Positions 16,890-25,647 of a stretch of DNA of 64,000 bases are shown in pieces; position 1 is the first letter of the stretch; each line of letters opens with the position of its first letter. A program made the position numbers and the translations under genes. The notes below the pieces were generated by a model. The model saw nothing but the letters and a program-made list of their open reading frames with translations, was not told where the DNA came from and made no database searches. The DNA lies in the NCBI RefSeq assembly GCF_036178145.1, contig NZ_CP108067.1:9005001-9069000 (forward strand), in the 5' to 3' direction. This DNA comes from Streptomyces sp. NBC_00273 (GTDB lineage Bacteria; Actinomycetota; Actinomycetes; Streptomycetales; Streptomycetaceae).

Positions 16890-17558
16890 TCAGCCGCCCT
16901 GGCCGGCGCTCCCCACCGGGCCGACCTTCACCGGGGCGCCGCCGCCCTCCGTGACCGGCAGTGTGCCGGTGCCCGGCCAGGCGAGGGTGACCGACCTGGT
17001 CTCGTCCGGCGGGGTCACCACCAGCCCCGTGACGCGGACGCCCGAGCCGCCCGAGGTGTTGAGCGGGTAGCTGATGCCGAAGTAGGTCGACTCGCCCTTC
17101 TTGAGGACGGCCGTGTCGGCCTGCCGCCCCGTACGCTGCGCGGACAGCGAGCCCGAGTCGGTCTTCAGGTCGACACCCGCGTACCCGGAGATCGTGCAGT
17201 CCCGGGTACCGCGGTTCTTCAGCGTCACCGCGACCGTGCCGTCCTTGTCGCCGCCGATGGTGCGTTCCGCGGCGGTGATCGCCAGCTCGTCGGTCCGGCA
17301 CTTGCCGACCTTGCCGCTCGCGTCGGAGCCGGTCCCGGCGCCGGTCGTACCCTTGCCGTCGGCGCCCGTCCCCTGCGAGGGCTTCCCGCCGCCCTGAGTC
17401 GAACCGCCCCCCGAAGGCGAGGCGGTGGACGGGGCGGACGCGGTGGACGAAGCCGACGGGGTGCTCCGCGCCGCCCCGTCGTCGCCGTTCTGGCAGGCCG
17501 TGAGCGAAAGGCTCGCGGCGACGGCCACGGCGGCGAGGGTCAGCTGGTGAACGCGCAT
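16890..17558 (-). CDS. DUF4232-like lipoprotein
   Basis: 222 residues, start ATG 17558 with GAGGA seven bases upstream. Signal peptide with lipobox SLTAC (Cys22), then about 60 residues of Ser/Thr/Gly/Pro linker, then a beta-rich domain (CRTDELAITAAER...VAVTLKNRGTRDCTISGYAGVDL...KKGESTYFGISYPLN). This agrees with the DUF4232 domain, common in streptomycetes, with its two characteristic Cys. Function is unknown; the protein is expected on the outer face of the membrane. It converges with the AraC gene and shows no link to iron in its upstream sequence. Confidence 0.8.
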   Translation of the reverse strand: MRVHQLTLAAVAVAASLSLTACQNGDDGAARSTPSASSTASAPSTASPSGGGSTQGGGKPSQGTGADGKGTTGAGTGSDASGKVGKCRTDELAITAAERTIGGDKDGTVAVTLKNRGTRDCTISGYAGVDLKTDSGSLSAQRTGRQADTAVLKKGESTYFGISYPLNTSGGSGVRVTGLVVTPPDETRSVTLAWPGTGTLPVTEGGGAPVKVGPVGSAGQGG

Positions 17559-17983
17559 CGTTTCTTCCTCAGGATCGATCGGACGGAGGTGCGGGCGGTC
17601 GGTGCGGTGCGGATCGGTTCGGGAGGGTGTCTTCGACCAACAGGAGTCGCCCGACCCGCGCCGCCGTTCCACCCGACCGCCCACCCGTACCTTCCTGTTA
17701 CACGTATCGTCGAACCCGACGCGCCCGCAGTGGTGCGGGGACGCCTCCAACCGGCCGGTACGGCGGTTTGCGTCGCTCCCGGGCACCCGTACGAGGTCTT
17801 CGTGCGCCGGGACAGACCCGTGACCCGGCAGATCTTGACCCCAACGGTCGGCATGCCTTCCCAACTCGCCTTCGCCCGGGCGACCGCTGCGCACCCCGGC
17901 GGTTGGTGCGGACACCTACCGAAGTGATCTCATGGGCGAACACGAGGTCGGTAGAGCGGCCGAACACGCGGGAAGGACATGGG
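17559..17983. other. 425-bp gap between divergent genes
   Basis: Control region between the leftward DUF4232-like lipoprotein and the rightward cupin protein. Reading frames here lack a plausible start, and I see no iron box, strong hairpin or RNA gene. Confidence 0.5.
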
Positions 17984-18478
17984 GTGGTCGAGCGGGAAGC
18001 CGTGGGTGTCACGGTCACGGGATTGGTCGAGGCCGCCGCGGACGGCCAGGGCGGCGCCCTGTGGCGACTACGGCACAAGGGCCGACAACTCGACGCGAAT
18101 CTGGTGCGCGTGCTGCCCGGCGCCGAGATCGCCGTGCACCGGGAACCCGAGGTGGACGTCCTGCTCACCGTCGTACAGGGCGGCGGTTCCCTGACCCTGG
18201 ACGGTGCCGTGGTGGAGGTCGTGCCCGGCTCCCTCACCCTGCTGCCGCGCGGCTCCGCCCGCTCGCTCCGCGCAGGCCCCGAGGGACTGGTGTTCCTCAC
18301 CGCGCACCGCAGACGGGCCGGCATGGCCATCGGCCGGCCGCCCCGCACCGAACCCCGCACACCGCAGTGCCCGCTCCACCTCGTCTGCGAGCAGTGCCAC
18401 CGGCACGCCATCGAGGCCGACGCCCGGTACTGCAGCTGGTGCGGCACCCGCCTCATCCCCCGGGCCACCACGGGCTGA
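17984..18478 (+). CDS. Cupin-fold protein with C-terminal zinc ribbon
   Basis: 164 residues, start GTG 17984 with GGAAGG eight bases upstream. The N-terminal about 105 residues look like a cupin: DANLVRVLPGAEIAVHREPEVDVLLTVVQG, followed by LTLDGAVVEVVPGSLTLLPRGSARSLRAG and VFLTAHR. The C-terminal about 35 residues carry two CxxC pairs (CEQC and CSWC) separated by an acidic stretch, the pattern of a zinc ribbon. No HTH is seen. The combination suggests a small sensor or binding protein in the cytoplasm; the ligand is unknown. Only one of the usual cupin metal His residues is clear, so enzymatic activity is doubtful. Confidence 0.7.
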   Translation: MVEREAVGVTVTGLVEAAADGQGGALWRLRHKGRQLDANLVRVLPGAEIAVHREPEVDVLLTVVQGGGSLTLDGAVVEVVPGSLTLLPRGSARSLRAGPEGLVFLTAHRRRAGMAIGRPPRTEPRTPQCPLHLVCEQCHRHAIEADARYCSWCGTRLIPRATTG

Positions 18479-18497
18479 CCCCCGAAGCGCTGGACCC

Positions 18498-19070
18498 CTA
18501 CGGGAATCGGGCCAGGGGGGCGTCCTGGGCGAAGAAGGTCTTGGCGCGGAGCATCGCCCGCTCGTCGTCCCGCACCTGGCCCGGCCGGGAGCCGTTGCCG
18601 AGCAGCACCCCGCCGAACCCCATCCGCAGGTAGGCCGCGGTGTGGTGAAGGCTGGTCACCAGCCCCTCGGCGCGGACCTCGTCGTGGTCCGCCATGGCCG
18701 TCACGCCCCACAGGGTCCGGCCCGCCATCCGCTGCTTGAAGTCCGAGCCGGGGGTCGTGAGCCAGCCCGACCAGTAGTCGAGGTAGCGCTTGGCGTGCGC
18801 GGAGAGCGCGTACCAGTACAGGGGCGAGGCGATGACGACGTCGGTCCCCTCCAGCGTGGCCAGCCGCAGGGCCTCCTCGCTCGCCGAGGGCGTCCAATCC
18901 TCGGCCTCGTGCCGCCCGTCCTGGAAGTCGGGCAACGCCGCCCCGGCCAGGTCGACCCACCGCTGCCGGACACCGGCCGGCAACTGTTCGGCGGCCGCCC
19001 TCGCGAGCATCTCGGTGTTCCCGTCCGAACGGGAGCTGCCGAGGACGAAGAGGAACGAGCGGTCGGACAT
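18498..19070 (-). CDS. NADPH-dependent FMN reductase-like flavoprotein
   Basis: 190 residues, start ATG 19070 with GGAG eight bases upstream (two earlier ATGs lack spacing). Flavodoxin-like fold: the FMN phosphate loop is SSRSDGNTEMLA (GSSRSDGNT) and the isoalloxazine segment is SPLYWYALSAHAKRYLDYW. It would reduce flavin or quinones with NADPH. It is divergent from a MerR regulator over a shared operator, so it is probably that regulator's target. It might supply reduced flavin for iron release or protect against redox stress, but this is not shown by the sequence. Confidence 0.85.
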   Translation of the reverse strand: MSDRSFLFVLGSSRSDGNTEMLARAAAEQLPAGVRQRWVDLAGAALPDFQDGRHEAEDWTPSASEEALRLATLEGTDVVIASPLYWYALSAHAKRYLDYWSGWLTTPGSDFKQRMAGRTLWGVTAMADHDEVRAEGLVTSLHHTAAYLRMGFGGVLLGNGSRPGQVRDDERAMLRAKTFFAQDAPLARFP

Positions 19071-19135
19071 GAACATCACTCCAGCGGAGTGCGGTCGGGC
19101 CGGCGGAATGCCCGCCGGTGGGGCCGACGTTAGAC

Positions 19136-19159
19136 GTTGACATCAATGTGAAGGTCAAC
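19136..19159. promoter_or_regulatory. MerR-type dyad operator
   Basis: GTTGAC (19136-19141) and GTCAAC (19154-19159) form an inverted repeat separated by 12 bases, between the divergent MerR and FMN-reductase genes. Read leftward, TTGACC then TCTAAC lie about 18 bases apart, the stretched promoter geometry that MerR proteins correct. So the flavoprotein gene is the likely target. Confidence 0.6.
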
Positions 19160-19179
19160 CGGATGCAGAGGTACGGCAC

Positions 19180-19524
19180 ATGCTGATCGGCGAACTGTCC
19201 CGGCGCACCGGGGTCAGCTCCCGGCTGCTGCGCTACTACGAGGCGCAGGGGCTGCTCGACGCGGAGCGCGGCCCGAACGGGTACCGCGACTACACGGCGG
19301 ACTCCGTGGCCGCCGTGCGCAAGGTGCGCGCCCTGCTCGCGGCCGGCCTGTCCACCGAGGTGATCCGCGCGGTGCTGCCGTGCGTGCGCGGCGAGGGGGT
19401 GCGCTTCGCCTGGTGCGAGGAGATCCGGTCCGTCCTCGACGGCGAACTGGCCGCCATGGACGCGCGCATCGAGGGCCTGCGGCACAGCCGCGCCGCCCTG
19501 GCCGGCTACCTGGAACAGCCCTGA
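19180..19524 (+). CDS. MerR-family regulator
   Basis: 114 residues. N-terminal winged helix IGELSRRTGVSSRLLRYYEA plus the GYRDYTADSV wing, then the effector-coupling helix. Two Cys (LPCVRG and FAWCEE) are present, but the spacing is not that of SoxR or metal-sensing MerR proteins. The protein ends in a short coiled coil (ELAAMDARIEGLRHSRAAL). It is divergent from the flavoprotein gene, and the dyad between them fits autoregulation and activation of that gene. Effector unknown. Confidence 0.88.
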   Translation: MLIGELSRRTGVSSRLLRYYEAQGLLDAERGPNGYRDYTADSVAAVRKVRALLAAGLSTEVIRAVLPCVRGEGVRFAWCEEIRSVLDGELAAMDARIEGLRHSRAALAGYLEQP

Positions 19525-19540
19525 GCGCCCCTGAGCAGCT

Positions 19541-19578
19541 CTGAGCCCCGCCCCCGGGGGAATCGGGGCGGGGCTCAG
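19541..19578. terminator. 14-bp stem hairpin, bidirectional terminator
   Basis: CTGAGCCCCGCCCC (19541-19554) pairs with GGGGCGGGGCTCAG (19565-19578) around a 10-base loop. It lies between the convergent MerR gene and DoxX gene. A second copy of the right arm occurs at 19587-19600. Confidence 0.75.
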
Positions 19579-19596
19579 GGAGCGTGGGGGCGGGGC

Positions 19597-20046
19597 TCAG
19601 GCGGCGGCCGGCCGGCGCCGCTGCTCGCTCTCCGCGGCCCGGTTCCCTCGGGCGGGCAGGAAGCGGTCCAGGGCGAAGGCGCCCGGGCCGGTGAAGACGA
19701 GCAGCAGGAAGGCCCAGCAGTACATCGCGGAGGACTCGCCGCTGTTCTGGATCGGGAAGAGGGCGTCCGGCTGGTGGGCCGTGAAGTAGGCGTACGCCAT
19801 CGAGCCGGAGGCGAGGAAGGCCGCGCTGCGGGTTCCGGCGCCGAGCAGCACCAGGGCGCCGGCGACGAGCTGGATCACCGCCGCGTACCAGCCCGGCCAG
19901 GCCCCGAGGGGGACCGTGCCGCCGCCGTGCGCGCCGCCGAGGACGCCGAAGAGGGAAGCGGCGCCGTGGCAGGCGAACAGGAGGCCGGTGACGATCCGGT
20001 AGAGGCCCAGGGCATAGGGCCGGGCGGCGTTCAGACGTTCCGTCAT
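19597..20046 (-). CDS. DoxX-family membrane protein
   Basis: 149 residues, start ATG 20046 with GAAGGA eight bases upstream. Four hydrophobic segments (LGLYRIVTGLLFACHGAASLFG; WYAAVIQLVAGALVLLGAG; SAAFLASGSMAYAYFTAH; MYCWAFLLLVFTGPGAFALD) match the DoxX/TQO small-subunit fold. Last gene of the leftward DHB operon; proteins of this family often accompany redox or detoxification genes, but the role in siderophore making is unknown. The stop of the PPTase frame as read overlaps this start by four bases. Confidence 0.82.
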   Translation of the reverse strand: MTERLNAARPYALGLYRIVTGLLFACHGAASLFGVLGGAHGGGTVPLGAWPGWYAAVIQLVAGALVLLGAGTRSAAFLASGSMAYAYFTAHQPDALFPIQNSGESSAMYCWAFLLLVFTGPGAFALDRFLPARGNRAAESEQRRRPAAA

Positions 20047-20834
20047 GGGGAGATCCTTCGTCGGGTAACGGGCACGTGGGGCGGGGGAGCGGGGGTGAGC
20101 GGGGGGAGGACCGTCAGCCGGTCCAGAGGGCCAGGGCGGCGGCCCCGCCGGCGGGCACCGGCAGGTCGTACACCCGGTGTTCGGTGGTGTGCGCCGGGTT
20201 CCGCGGCCGTGCCCACGTAGGGCTGGCGCGTGCCGTGCGCCAGGCCCTGCCCGGTGGACTTCAGCACGGCCTCCTTGCGCGTCCAGCAGCGGGCGAAGGC
20301 GGCCGCCCGGGCGGGCCGGGGCAGGGCCAGCAGTTCGGCGCGTTCGTCCTCGTGCAGGCCGGCCATGGTCTCGTGCACCAGGGCGTCCGACGGCAGGTCC
20401 TCGACGTCGACGCCCACCGGTACGGGGGCCACCGCGAGCAGGACCAGGTCGCCCGCGTGCGCCAGGGAGAAGTGGACGGGGCGGCCCGGCAGGTAGGGGC
20501 GCCCGTGCGGACCGCCGCACGCGGCGCACGGCTCCCGGTCGATGATGAGGCGGGCCGGCGGTGTTCCGAGCACCGTGCCCAGGACGTCCCGCCGGCAGAC
20601 GTGCGCGACCAGGAAGCGGTCCACGTCCGCGAACCGCCGGAAACGGTCCGCCCGCAGGGACTCGGTACGGTCGAGCTCGCCCCGCCGGGCCGTGGCGGCC
20701 GCCGCGTTCTCCGCCACCGATGCCGCCCACACGCGGGTCTGCCCGGGCAGGGCCACCGGCAGCGGCACGGGATACACGGGGGGTACGTGAGCGGCGGCCG
20801 GCCGCGGTCGGGCCCGGAGCGGGGCCGGTCTCAC
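20043..20834 (-). CDS. 4'-phosphopantetheinyl transferase, C-terminus frameshifted
   Basis: Sfp-type PPTase that would prime the carrier proteins of the siderophore line. Its GTG start at 20834 overlaps the isochorismatase stop (GTGA). Motifs are intact: VGVDVED (Mg/CoA site) and CWTRKEAVLKSTGQGL (WTxKEAxxK). About residue 210 the frame goes wrong: as read it continues into a basic, Pro-rich tail ending at 20043. A one-base shift near 20194-20198 (a CCGGG run) instead gives HTTEHRVYDLP followed by a short normal ending and stop at 20114. The second reading looks like a genuine PPTase end. So this is either a sequencing error or a recent natural mutation; the catalytic core precedes it. Confidence 0.8.
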   Translation of the reverse strand: MRPAPLRARPRPAAAHVPPVYPVPLPVALPGQTRVWAASVAENAAAATARRGELDRTESLRADRFRRFADVDRFLVAHVCRRDVLGTVLGTPPARLIIDREPCAACGGPHGRPYLPGRPVHFSLAHAGDLVLLAVAPVPVGVDVEDLPSDALVHETMAGLHEDERAELLALPRPARAAAFARCWTRKEAVLKSTGQGLAHGTRQPYVGTAAEPGAHHRTPGVRPAGARRRGRRPGPLDRLTVLPPLTPAPPPHVPVTRRRISP

Positions 20835-21463
20835 AGCTGTGCGCAGACCAGGTCGGCCGTGGTGACCACGGCGCAGCGGCCCGCCGCCCACTCCAGGGCC
20901 ATCCGGTGCTCACGCTCGGAGAAGTCGGCGACGGCATCGGCGACCACGAACGCCCGGACGTCCTGCATCCAGGCGTCGCAGGCCGTCATCAGGACGCCGA
21001 TGTGGGCGTACACGCCGGTGATCACCAGCTGGTCCCGGCCCATCGCGCGCAGCCGTTCCAGGAGGTCGGTCCGGACGAAGGCGCTGTACTTCCACTTCGT
21101 GAGCACCGTGTCGTCCGGGCCGGGCGCCACGGCGGCGGGGATCGCGGCGGCCGTCGGGTCGGCGGGCAGACCGGGCCCCCAGAAGTCCTGCTGGAGCCCG
21201 CGCTCGGCCGGACTCTGGCCGCCGGGCTGCGCGGTGTAGAACACGGGCACCCCGGCCCGGCCCGCCTCCTTCTTCAGCCGCGCGACCTGCTGGAGCATGC
21301 CGGTGACGGGCTGGGCGTCCGTGTCGAAGGCCGACAGGAAGTAGTTCTGCAGGTCGTGGACGAGCAGGACCGCGCGGTCCGGATCCACCGTCCAGTCGAC
21401 GCGGTTGGCCGGCAGCTCCGCGGCGGTCGGCAGCGGGTAGGGGGCGATGGCGGGCAGGGCCAT
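20831..21463 (-). CDS. dhbB: Isochorismatase, without carrier domain
   Basis: 210 residues, the length of the N-terminal half of EntB/DhbB. Converts isochorismate to 2,3-dihydro-2,3-dihydroxybenzoate plus pyruvate. Catalytic residues are present: Asp37 in VHDLQNYF and Lys123 in TKWKYSAF; the GVYAHIGVLMTACDAWM segment is the family signature. EntB and DhbB carry a C-terminal aryl carrier domain; here it is absent and a free ArCP is encoded at 48632-48871. Located in the DHB operon, 12 bp after dhbE. A second, catalytically altered copy lies at 53845-54477. Confidence 0.95.
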   Translation of the reverse strand: MALPAIAPYPLPTAAELPANRVDWTVDPDRAVLLVHDLQNYFLSAFDTDAQPVTGMLQQVARLKKEAGRAGVPVFYTAQPGGQSPAERGLQQDFWGPGLPADPTAAAIPAAVAPGPDDTVLTKWKYSAFVRTDLLERLRAMGRDQLVITGVYAHIGVLMTACDAWMQDVRAFVVADAVADFSEREHRMALEWAAGRCAVVTTADLVCAQL

Positions 21464-21475
21464 GGGTTCATCCGT

Positions 21476-23233
21476 TCAGTGCTGATGGGGCGGTACGGGG
21501 ACGGGGGCGGCAGCGGGTGCGGCGGGTGTGGCGGCGGGTGTGGCGGCGGGTGTGGCGGCGGGTGTGGCGGTGCGCAGGTCGCGTTTGGAGACCTTGCCCA
21601 CGCCGGTCTTGGGGAAGGCGGCGACGAACTCCACCCGGTCCGGAACCTTGTAGGCCGCGAGGCCGCGCTCCCGCACGAACTTCTTCACGGCGGCGGGCCG
21701 CAGTTCTGCGGCGCCCTCGCGCAGGATCACGTAGGCACAGGTGCGTTCGCCGAGATAGGGGTCCGGTTCGCCCACCACGTTGGCGTCGTGGACGGCCGGA
21801 TGCGCCAGGATGTGGTTCTCCACATCCTCCGCCGCGATCTTCTCCCCGCCCCGGTTGATCTGGTCCTTGGCGCGTCCCTCGACGACCAGGTGCCCGGTGG
21901 GCGTCATCCGGACGATGTCCCCGGTCCGGTAGAAACCGTCCGCGGTGAACGACCGGGCGTTGTGCTCGGGCGCGTTCCAGTACCCGCGGATGGTGTAGGG
22001 GCCGCGGGTCAGCAGGTGGCCGGACTCGCCGGGGAGCACCTCGCGGTCCTCGGCGTCGACGATCAAGATCTCGTCGCCCGGGGAGATCGGCCGGCCCTGG
22101 GTGGTGACGACGGTCTCCTCGGGGTCGTCGAGGCGGGTGTAGTTCACCAGCCCCTCCGCCATCCCGAACACCTGCTGGAGGGTGCAGCCCAGGCCCGGCC
22201 GGACCCGGCGGGCGGCCTCCTCGCTGAACTTGGCGCCGCCCACCAGCAGGACGTCCAGGCTGCCGAGGTCCCGGTCGGTGCGCGCGGCGGCCTCCGTCCA
22301 GAGCAGGGCCAGCGGAGGGACCAGGCCGGTGATCGTCACGCCCTCGGACTCGATCAGCGGGAAGGCGACGTCGGGCACCGGCTGCGGGCACAGCACCACC
22401 CGGCCCCCCGCGTACAGGGCGCCCAGCGAACCGGGCGAGGACAGCGGGAAGTTGTGGGCGGCGGGCAGGGCCACCAAGTACACCGAGTCCGCGTCCACCG
22501 CGCAGATCTCGTTCGAGGCCCACAGCGAGTAGATGTAGTCGTCGTGGGTGCGCGGGATCAGCTTGGGCACGCCGGTGCTGCCGCCGGAGAGCTGCAGGAA
22601 GGCGAGGTCGTGCGGGGCGGGCCCGGGGCCGAGCCCTGCGGCGGGTACGTCCAGCGGGACCTCGGCCAGCGCGGTGAAATCACCCGGGTCGGCGTCCGCG
22701 ACGAACACCTCGCGCAGTCCCGGGACTTCGGCGCGGACGGCGGCGGCGAGCTCGCGGTAGTCGTAGCCGCCGTGCACCGCGGGGATCACGTACGCCGCCG
22801 CCCCGGTGAAGGAACAGAAGTAGGAGATCTCGGTGCGGCGGTGCGCCGGCAGGGCGAAGACGGGCAGGGCGCCGATCCGGAACAGCGCGAAGACGACCTC
22901 GAAGAACTCGGCCGTGTTCGGCAGTTGTACGACCACCTTGTCGCCGGGGACGATGCCGCGCGCCGTGAGGCCCGCGGCCATCCGGTCGGCCCGCGCGTCG
23001 AGTTCGCCGTAGCTCCAGGTGCGCCGGCCGCCGTCCGGGCCGCCGGCCGGGTCCACGACGGCGATCCGGTCGGGGTGGGCCGCGGCCCGCTCCCGCAGGA
23101 CGGATCCGAAGGTCTCGCCCCGCCACCAGCCGGCCGCCCGGTAACGCTCGGCGAACTCGGCGGGCCAGGGCCGCCAGGCGGCGGCGGAGCCGTGGTCGTG
23201 GCGGGGGTCGCGGGGGTCGCGGGGGTCGCTCAC
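21476..23233 (-). CDS. dhbE: 2,3-dihydroxybenzoate-AMP ligase
   Basis: 585 residues. Activates DHB with ATP and transfers it to the aryl carrier protein. ANL-family motifs: [19 protein letters not shown] (P-loop), [11 protein letters not shown] (the aryl-acid-pocket loop), [14 protein letters not shown], and the C-terminal [14 protein letters not shown] with a final Lys in [10 protein letters not shown]. The GTG start at 23233 overlaps the dhbC stop (GTGA), so it is translationally coupled. The last about 25 residues are an Ala-Thr-Pro repeat encoded by a 12-bp tandem repeat and are probably an unstructured tail. Confidence 0.96.
   Translation of the reverse strand: MSDPRDPRDPRHDHGSAAAWRPWPAEFAERYRAAGWWRGETFGSVLRERAAAHPDRIAVVDPAGGPDGGRRTWSYGELDARADRMAAGLTARGIVPGDKVVVQLPNTAEFFEVVFALFRIGALPVFALPAHRRTEISYFCSFTGAAAYVIPAVHGGYDYRELAAAVRAEVPGLREVFVADADPGDFTALAEVPLDVPAAGLGPGPAPHDLAFLQLSGGSTGVPKLIPRTHDDYIYSLWASNEICAVDADSVYLVALPAAHNFPLSSPGSLGALYAGGRVVLCPQPVPDVAFPLIESEGVTITGLVPPLALLWTEAAARTDRDLGSLDVLLVGGAKFSEEAARRVRPGLGCTLQQVFGMAEGLVNYTRLDDPEETVVTTQGRPISPGDEILIVDAEDREVLPGESGHLLTRGPYTIRGYWNAPEHNARSFTADGFYRTGDIVRMTPTGHLVVEGRAKDQINRGGEKIAAEDVENHILAHPAVHDANVVGEPDPYLGERTCAYVILREGAAELRPAAVKKFVRERGLAAYKVPDRVEFVAAFPKTGVGKVSKRDLRTATPAATPAATPAATPAAPAAAPVPVPPHQH
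21521..21568. repeat. Four perfect 12-bp tandem repeats in dhbE 3' end
   Basis: GGCGGGTGTGGC is repeated four times without change. On the coding (minus) strand it gives Ala-Thr-Pro-Ala units at the DhbE C-terminus. Unit number should be prone to change by slippage without breaking the frame. Confidence 0.9.
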
Positions 23234-24435
23234 AGTTCGGCTCCGACGGCCTGCAGGAAGGTGCGGAACTTCGCCGCGGTCTCCGCGGTCTCGGCATCGG
23301 GCTCGGAAGCGGAGACGATCCCCGCCCCGGCGTACAGGCGCAGCCGGTTGTCCTCGGCCTCGGCGCAGCGGATCGTGACGACCCACTCGCCGTCGCCGGT
23401 GCCGTCCTCCCAGCCGATCATGCCGGTGAAGAAGCCGCGGTCGAAGGGCTCGGTCTCTTCGATCACCCTGCGGGCCACGTCGGTCGGACTGCCGCAGACG
23501 GCCGGGGTCGGGTGCAGGCTGGAGGCGATCTCCAGAGCGGAGACGTCGGGCCGCGCGAGCACTCCGGTCACGGTGGTGGACAGGTGCCACATGGTGGCCG
23601 TACGGAGCAGGGTGGGCCGCTCCGGGACGTCGAGGGAGGTGCAGTACGGGGCCATGGCCTGGTGCACCGCGTCGACGACGACGGCGTGCTCGTGCAGGTC
23701 CTTGGCGGACTGGAGCAGGGCGGCGGCCCGGCGGACGTCCTCGGCGAGGTCCGCGCTGCGCGGGGTCGACCCGGCCAGCGGATTGGAGATGAGCCGGTCG
23801 CCCCGGCGGGACAGCAGGAGCTCGGGGCTGGCGCCGAGCAGGTTGCGGCCGGGGCCGGTGGGGAGCGCGAAGGTGTAGCCGGAGGGGTCACGGCGGGCGA
23901 GCCGCTGGACCATGGCGGGTATGTCCAGTGGTCCGTCGGAGGCGAGTTCCAGGGTCCGGGCCAGTACGACCTTGCTGAACTCCCCCTGCCACATCCGGTC
24001 CACGGCCGAGGACACGCCCTTGGCGTAGACGTCCGGCTCGGGGACGGAGGCGATGGCCCAGTCGGCGGGCGCCGGTCCGGCGGCGGGCAGGGCGATCAGC
24101 GGGTCGGAGGCCAGCGGCGGGCCGCTGCGCAGCGACTCCGGCACGACGAGGGCGGCGCGCGCGTCCGGGGCGAAGGGGATCGCGCCGATCACCACGGGGT
24201 AGGGGTGCCCGGCCCGCCGGGCCTCGGCCAGGGCCTGGGCGACGCGGTGCGGCAGGGGTTCGGCACAGTGGGCGACCTCCTGGCGGATGCCCCGGGCCAG
24301 CAGCGTCCGGGTGGGCGTCGCGAGGAACCGGGCCCCGGGGCGGTAGGCGTCGAGCAGCGTGGTGGCGGCACCGACGGAGGGGTGCACCGGATCGGCCGGT
24401 GCGGGGGGCGTGGCGACTTGGTGGACCGTCGGCAC
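23230..24435 (-). CDS. dhbC: Isochorismate synthase
   Basis: 401 residues, start GTG 24435 with GAGGAG six bases upstream. Converts chorismate to isochorismate, the first step to DHB. Chorismate-binding family features include [53 protein letters not shown] and [17 protein letters not shown]. The Lys in [10 protein letters not shown] and the ENNRL-type stretch ([14 protein letters not shown]) are in place. Second gene of the dhbA-C-E-B operon. The 167-bp spacer before it (24436-24602) holds G-rich irregular repeats but no gene. Confidence 0.96.
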   Translation of the reverse strand: MPTVHQVATPPAPADPVHPSVGAATTLLDAYRPGARFLATPTRTLLARGIRQEVAHCAEPLPHRVAQALAEARRAGHPYPVVIGAIPFAPDARAALVVPESLRSGPPLASDPLIALPAAGPAPADWAIASVPEPDVYAKGVSSAVDRMWQGEFSKVVLARTLELASDGPLDIPAMVQRLARRDPSGYTFALPTGPGRNLLGASPELLLSRRGDRLISNPLAGSTPRSADLAEDVRRAAALLQSAKDLHEHAVVVDAVHQAMAPYCTSLDVPERPTLLRTATMWHLSTTVTGVLARPDVSALEIASSLHPTPAVCGSPTDVARRVIEETEPFDRGFFTGMIGWEDGTGDGEWVVTIRCAEAEDNRLRLYAGAGIVSASEPDAETAETAAKFRTFLQAVGAEL

Positions 24436-24602
24436 GGTGACTCCTCTTCAGGGTGGGGGCAGGTGCGGGCAGGTGGGTGCGGCCGGGCGGTCGCCGGCTG
24501 CGGGGTGGTGCGCAGGTGCGGGGAGGTGCGCGTGGCGCGGGTGGTACGCGTGTTGCGGGGATCGCGCGGAGTGCGCGGGGCAGGACGGGGGCGGCCGCGG
24601 GG

Positions 24603-25436
24603 TCAGCGCAGGGTGGCTCCGCCGTCCACGTAGAGGTCCTGCATGGTGATGTGGCGCGCCTGGTCCGAGGCGAGGAACGCGACGGCGTCCGCGATGTCCT
24701 GCGGGTCGGCGATCCGGCCCAGCGGGATTCCCGTCCGGTAGCTGGCGAGGTCCCCGTCCAGCACGCGGGCGGGCGCCTGCGGGTCGGTCCAGAGCCCCCA
24801 CTGCATCGGGGTGTCGGTGGAGCCGGGCGCCACGATGTTGCAGCGCACCCCGCTGCGGGCGTACTCCAGTCCCAGACACTTGGTGAACATGACGGCCGCG
24901 GCCTTCGAGGCGGCGTACGCGGCCATGCCGGTGCGCGGGATCCCGGCGGCGTTCGAGGCGACGGTGACCACGCTGCCGCAGCCGCGGGCCGCCATGCCGG
25001 GGACGACGGCGCGGGAGGTGAAGAAGACGCCCTGGACGTTGACCGCGAAGGTGGCCGCCCAGTCCTCGTCGGTCAGTTCTGCGACCGGTGCGGTGCGCAG
25101 GACCCCGGCCACGTTCACCAGGACGTCGATCGGGCCGAGTTCCCGCCCGATCCGCCCGACGGCGCGGTCGACGGCCGCCGGGTCGGTGACGTCGAGTTCG
25201 TAGGCGCGGACGGCCCCGTCGCCGGCGTCCGGCGCGCGTCCGGCCTCCGGGTCCAGTTCGGCCGCCAGCGCGGTGACGGCCTTCGCCGAGACGTCCGTCG
25301 CCGCAACGGTGGCGCCGAGGCGGAACAGCGTACGGACGACGGCCTCGCCGATGCCCTGGCCCGCGCCGGTGACGAGCGCGACCTTGCCGGTGAATCCGCT
25401 GGTCCCGGGGATGCCGGGCACACGGTGGTCGGACAT
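24603..25436 (-). CDS. dhbA: 2,3-dihydro-2,3-dihydroxybenzoate dehydrogenase
   Basis: 277 residues, start ATG 25436 after a GAAGGGGG stretch. Short-chain dehydrogenase: NAD-binding [16 protein letters not shown], catalytic Ser in VASNAAG and YAASK. It oxidises the dihydrodiol to DHB using NAD. First gene of the leftward DHB operon; an iron box lies 20 bp upstream at 25456-25474. A 12-residue Pro/Gly-rich extension precedes the usual start of the fold. Confidence 0.96.
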   Translation of the reverse strand: MSDHRVPGIPGTSGFTGKVALVTGAGQGIGEAVVRTLFRLGATVAATDVSAKAVTALAAELDPEAGRAPDAGDGAVRAYELDVTDPAAVDRAVGRIGRELGPIDVLVNVAGVLRTAPVAELTDEDWAATFAVNVQGVFFTSRAVVPGMAARGCGSVVTVASNAAGIPRTGMAAYAASKAAAVMFTKCLGLEYARSGVRCNIVAPGSTDTPMQWGLWTDPQAPARVLDGDLASYRTGIPLGRIADPQDIADAVAFLASDQARHITMQDLYVDGGATLR

Positions 25437-25455
25437 GCCGCCCCCTTCTCGGTTC

Positions 25456-25474
25456 TTAGGTAAGCCTAACCTAA
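25456..25474. promoter_or_regulatory. Iron box of the DHB operon
   Basis: TTAGGTAAGCCTAACCTAA; its reverse complement TTAGGTTAGGCTTACCTAA is essentially the consensus. 20 bp before dhbA, so the operon should be repressed by DmdR/IdeR with iron. Confidence 0.92.
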
Positions 25475-25491
25475 TTAAATGCTGAACGGCA

Positions 25492-25596
25492 CTACGCGGC
25501 AGGTGCGTTGTCCGCCGGGGACGCGTCCCCGTCCTCGTCGCCCTGGGGCTCGTGGTGGTCGAGGCCGACGACACCGCGCTTCCAGAAGCCGTCCAC
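25492..25596 (-). CDS. Possible 34-residue peptide
   Basis: A short frame with strong G/C bias at third positions ends at TAG 25492. GTG 25596 has GGGAG nine bases upstream and gives a peptide ending in an Asp/Glu-rich tail ([18 protein letters not shown] start). The bias continues upstream to a GAGGA site near 25635 but without a standard start codon. It lies between the NRPS terminator and the dhbA iron box. No homolog recognised. It could also be a relic of a longer gene. Confidence 0.3.
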   Translation of the reverse strand: MDGFWKRGVVGLDHHEPQGDEDGDASPADNAPAA

Positions 25597-25647
25597 GTCC
25601 GTGTACTCCCGGGTGATGACGGTCTCTCTTCCTCGGAGGGGAGGGGG

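Noticed and set aside
20831..21463. DhbB considered truncated because it lacks the ArCP
   Set aside because: The stop is followed by a coupled PPTase gene and a proper ArCP is encoded at 48632-48871, so the short form is the native design.
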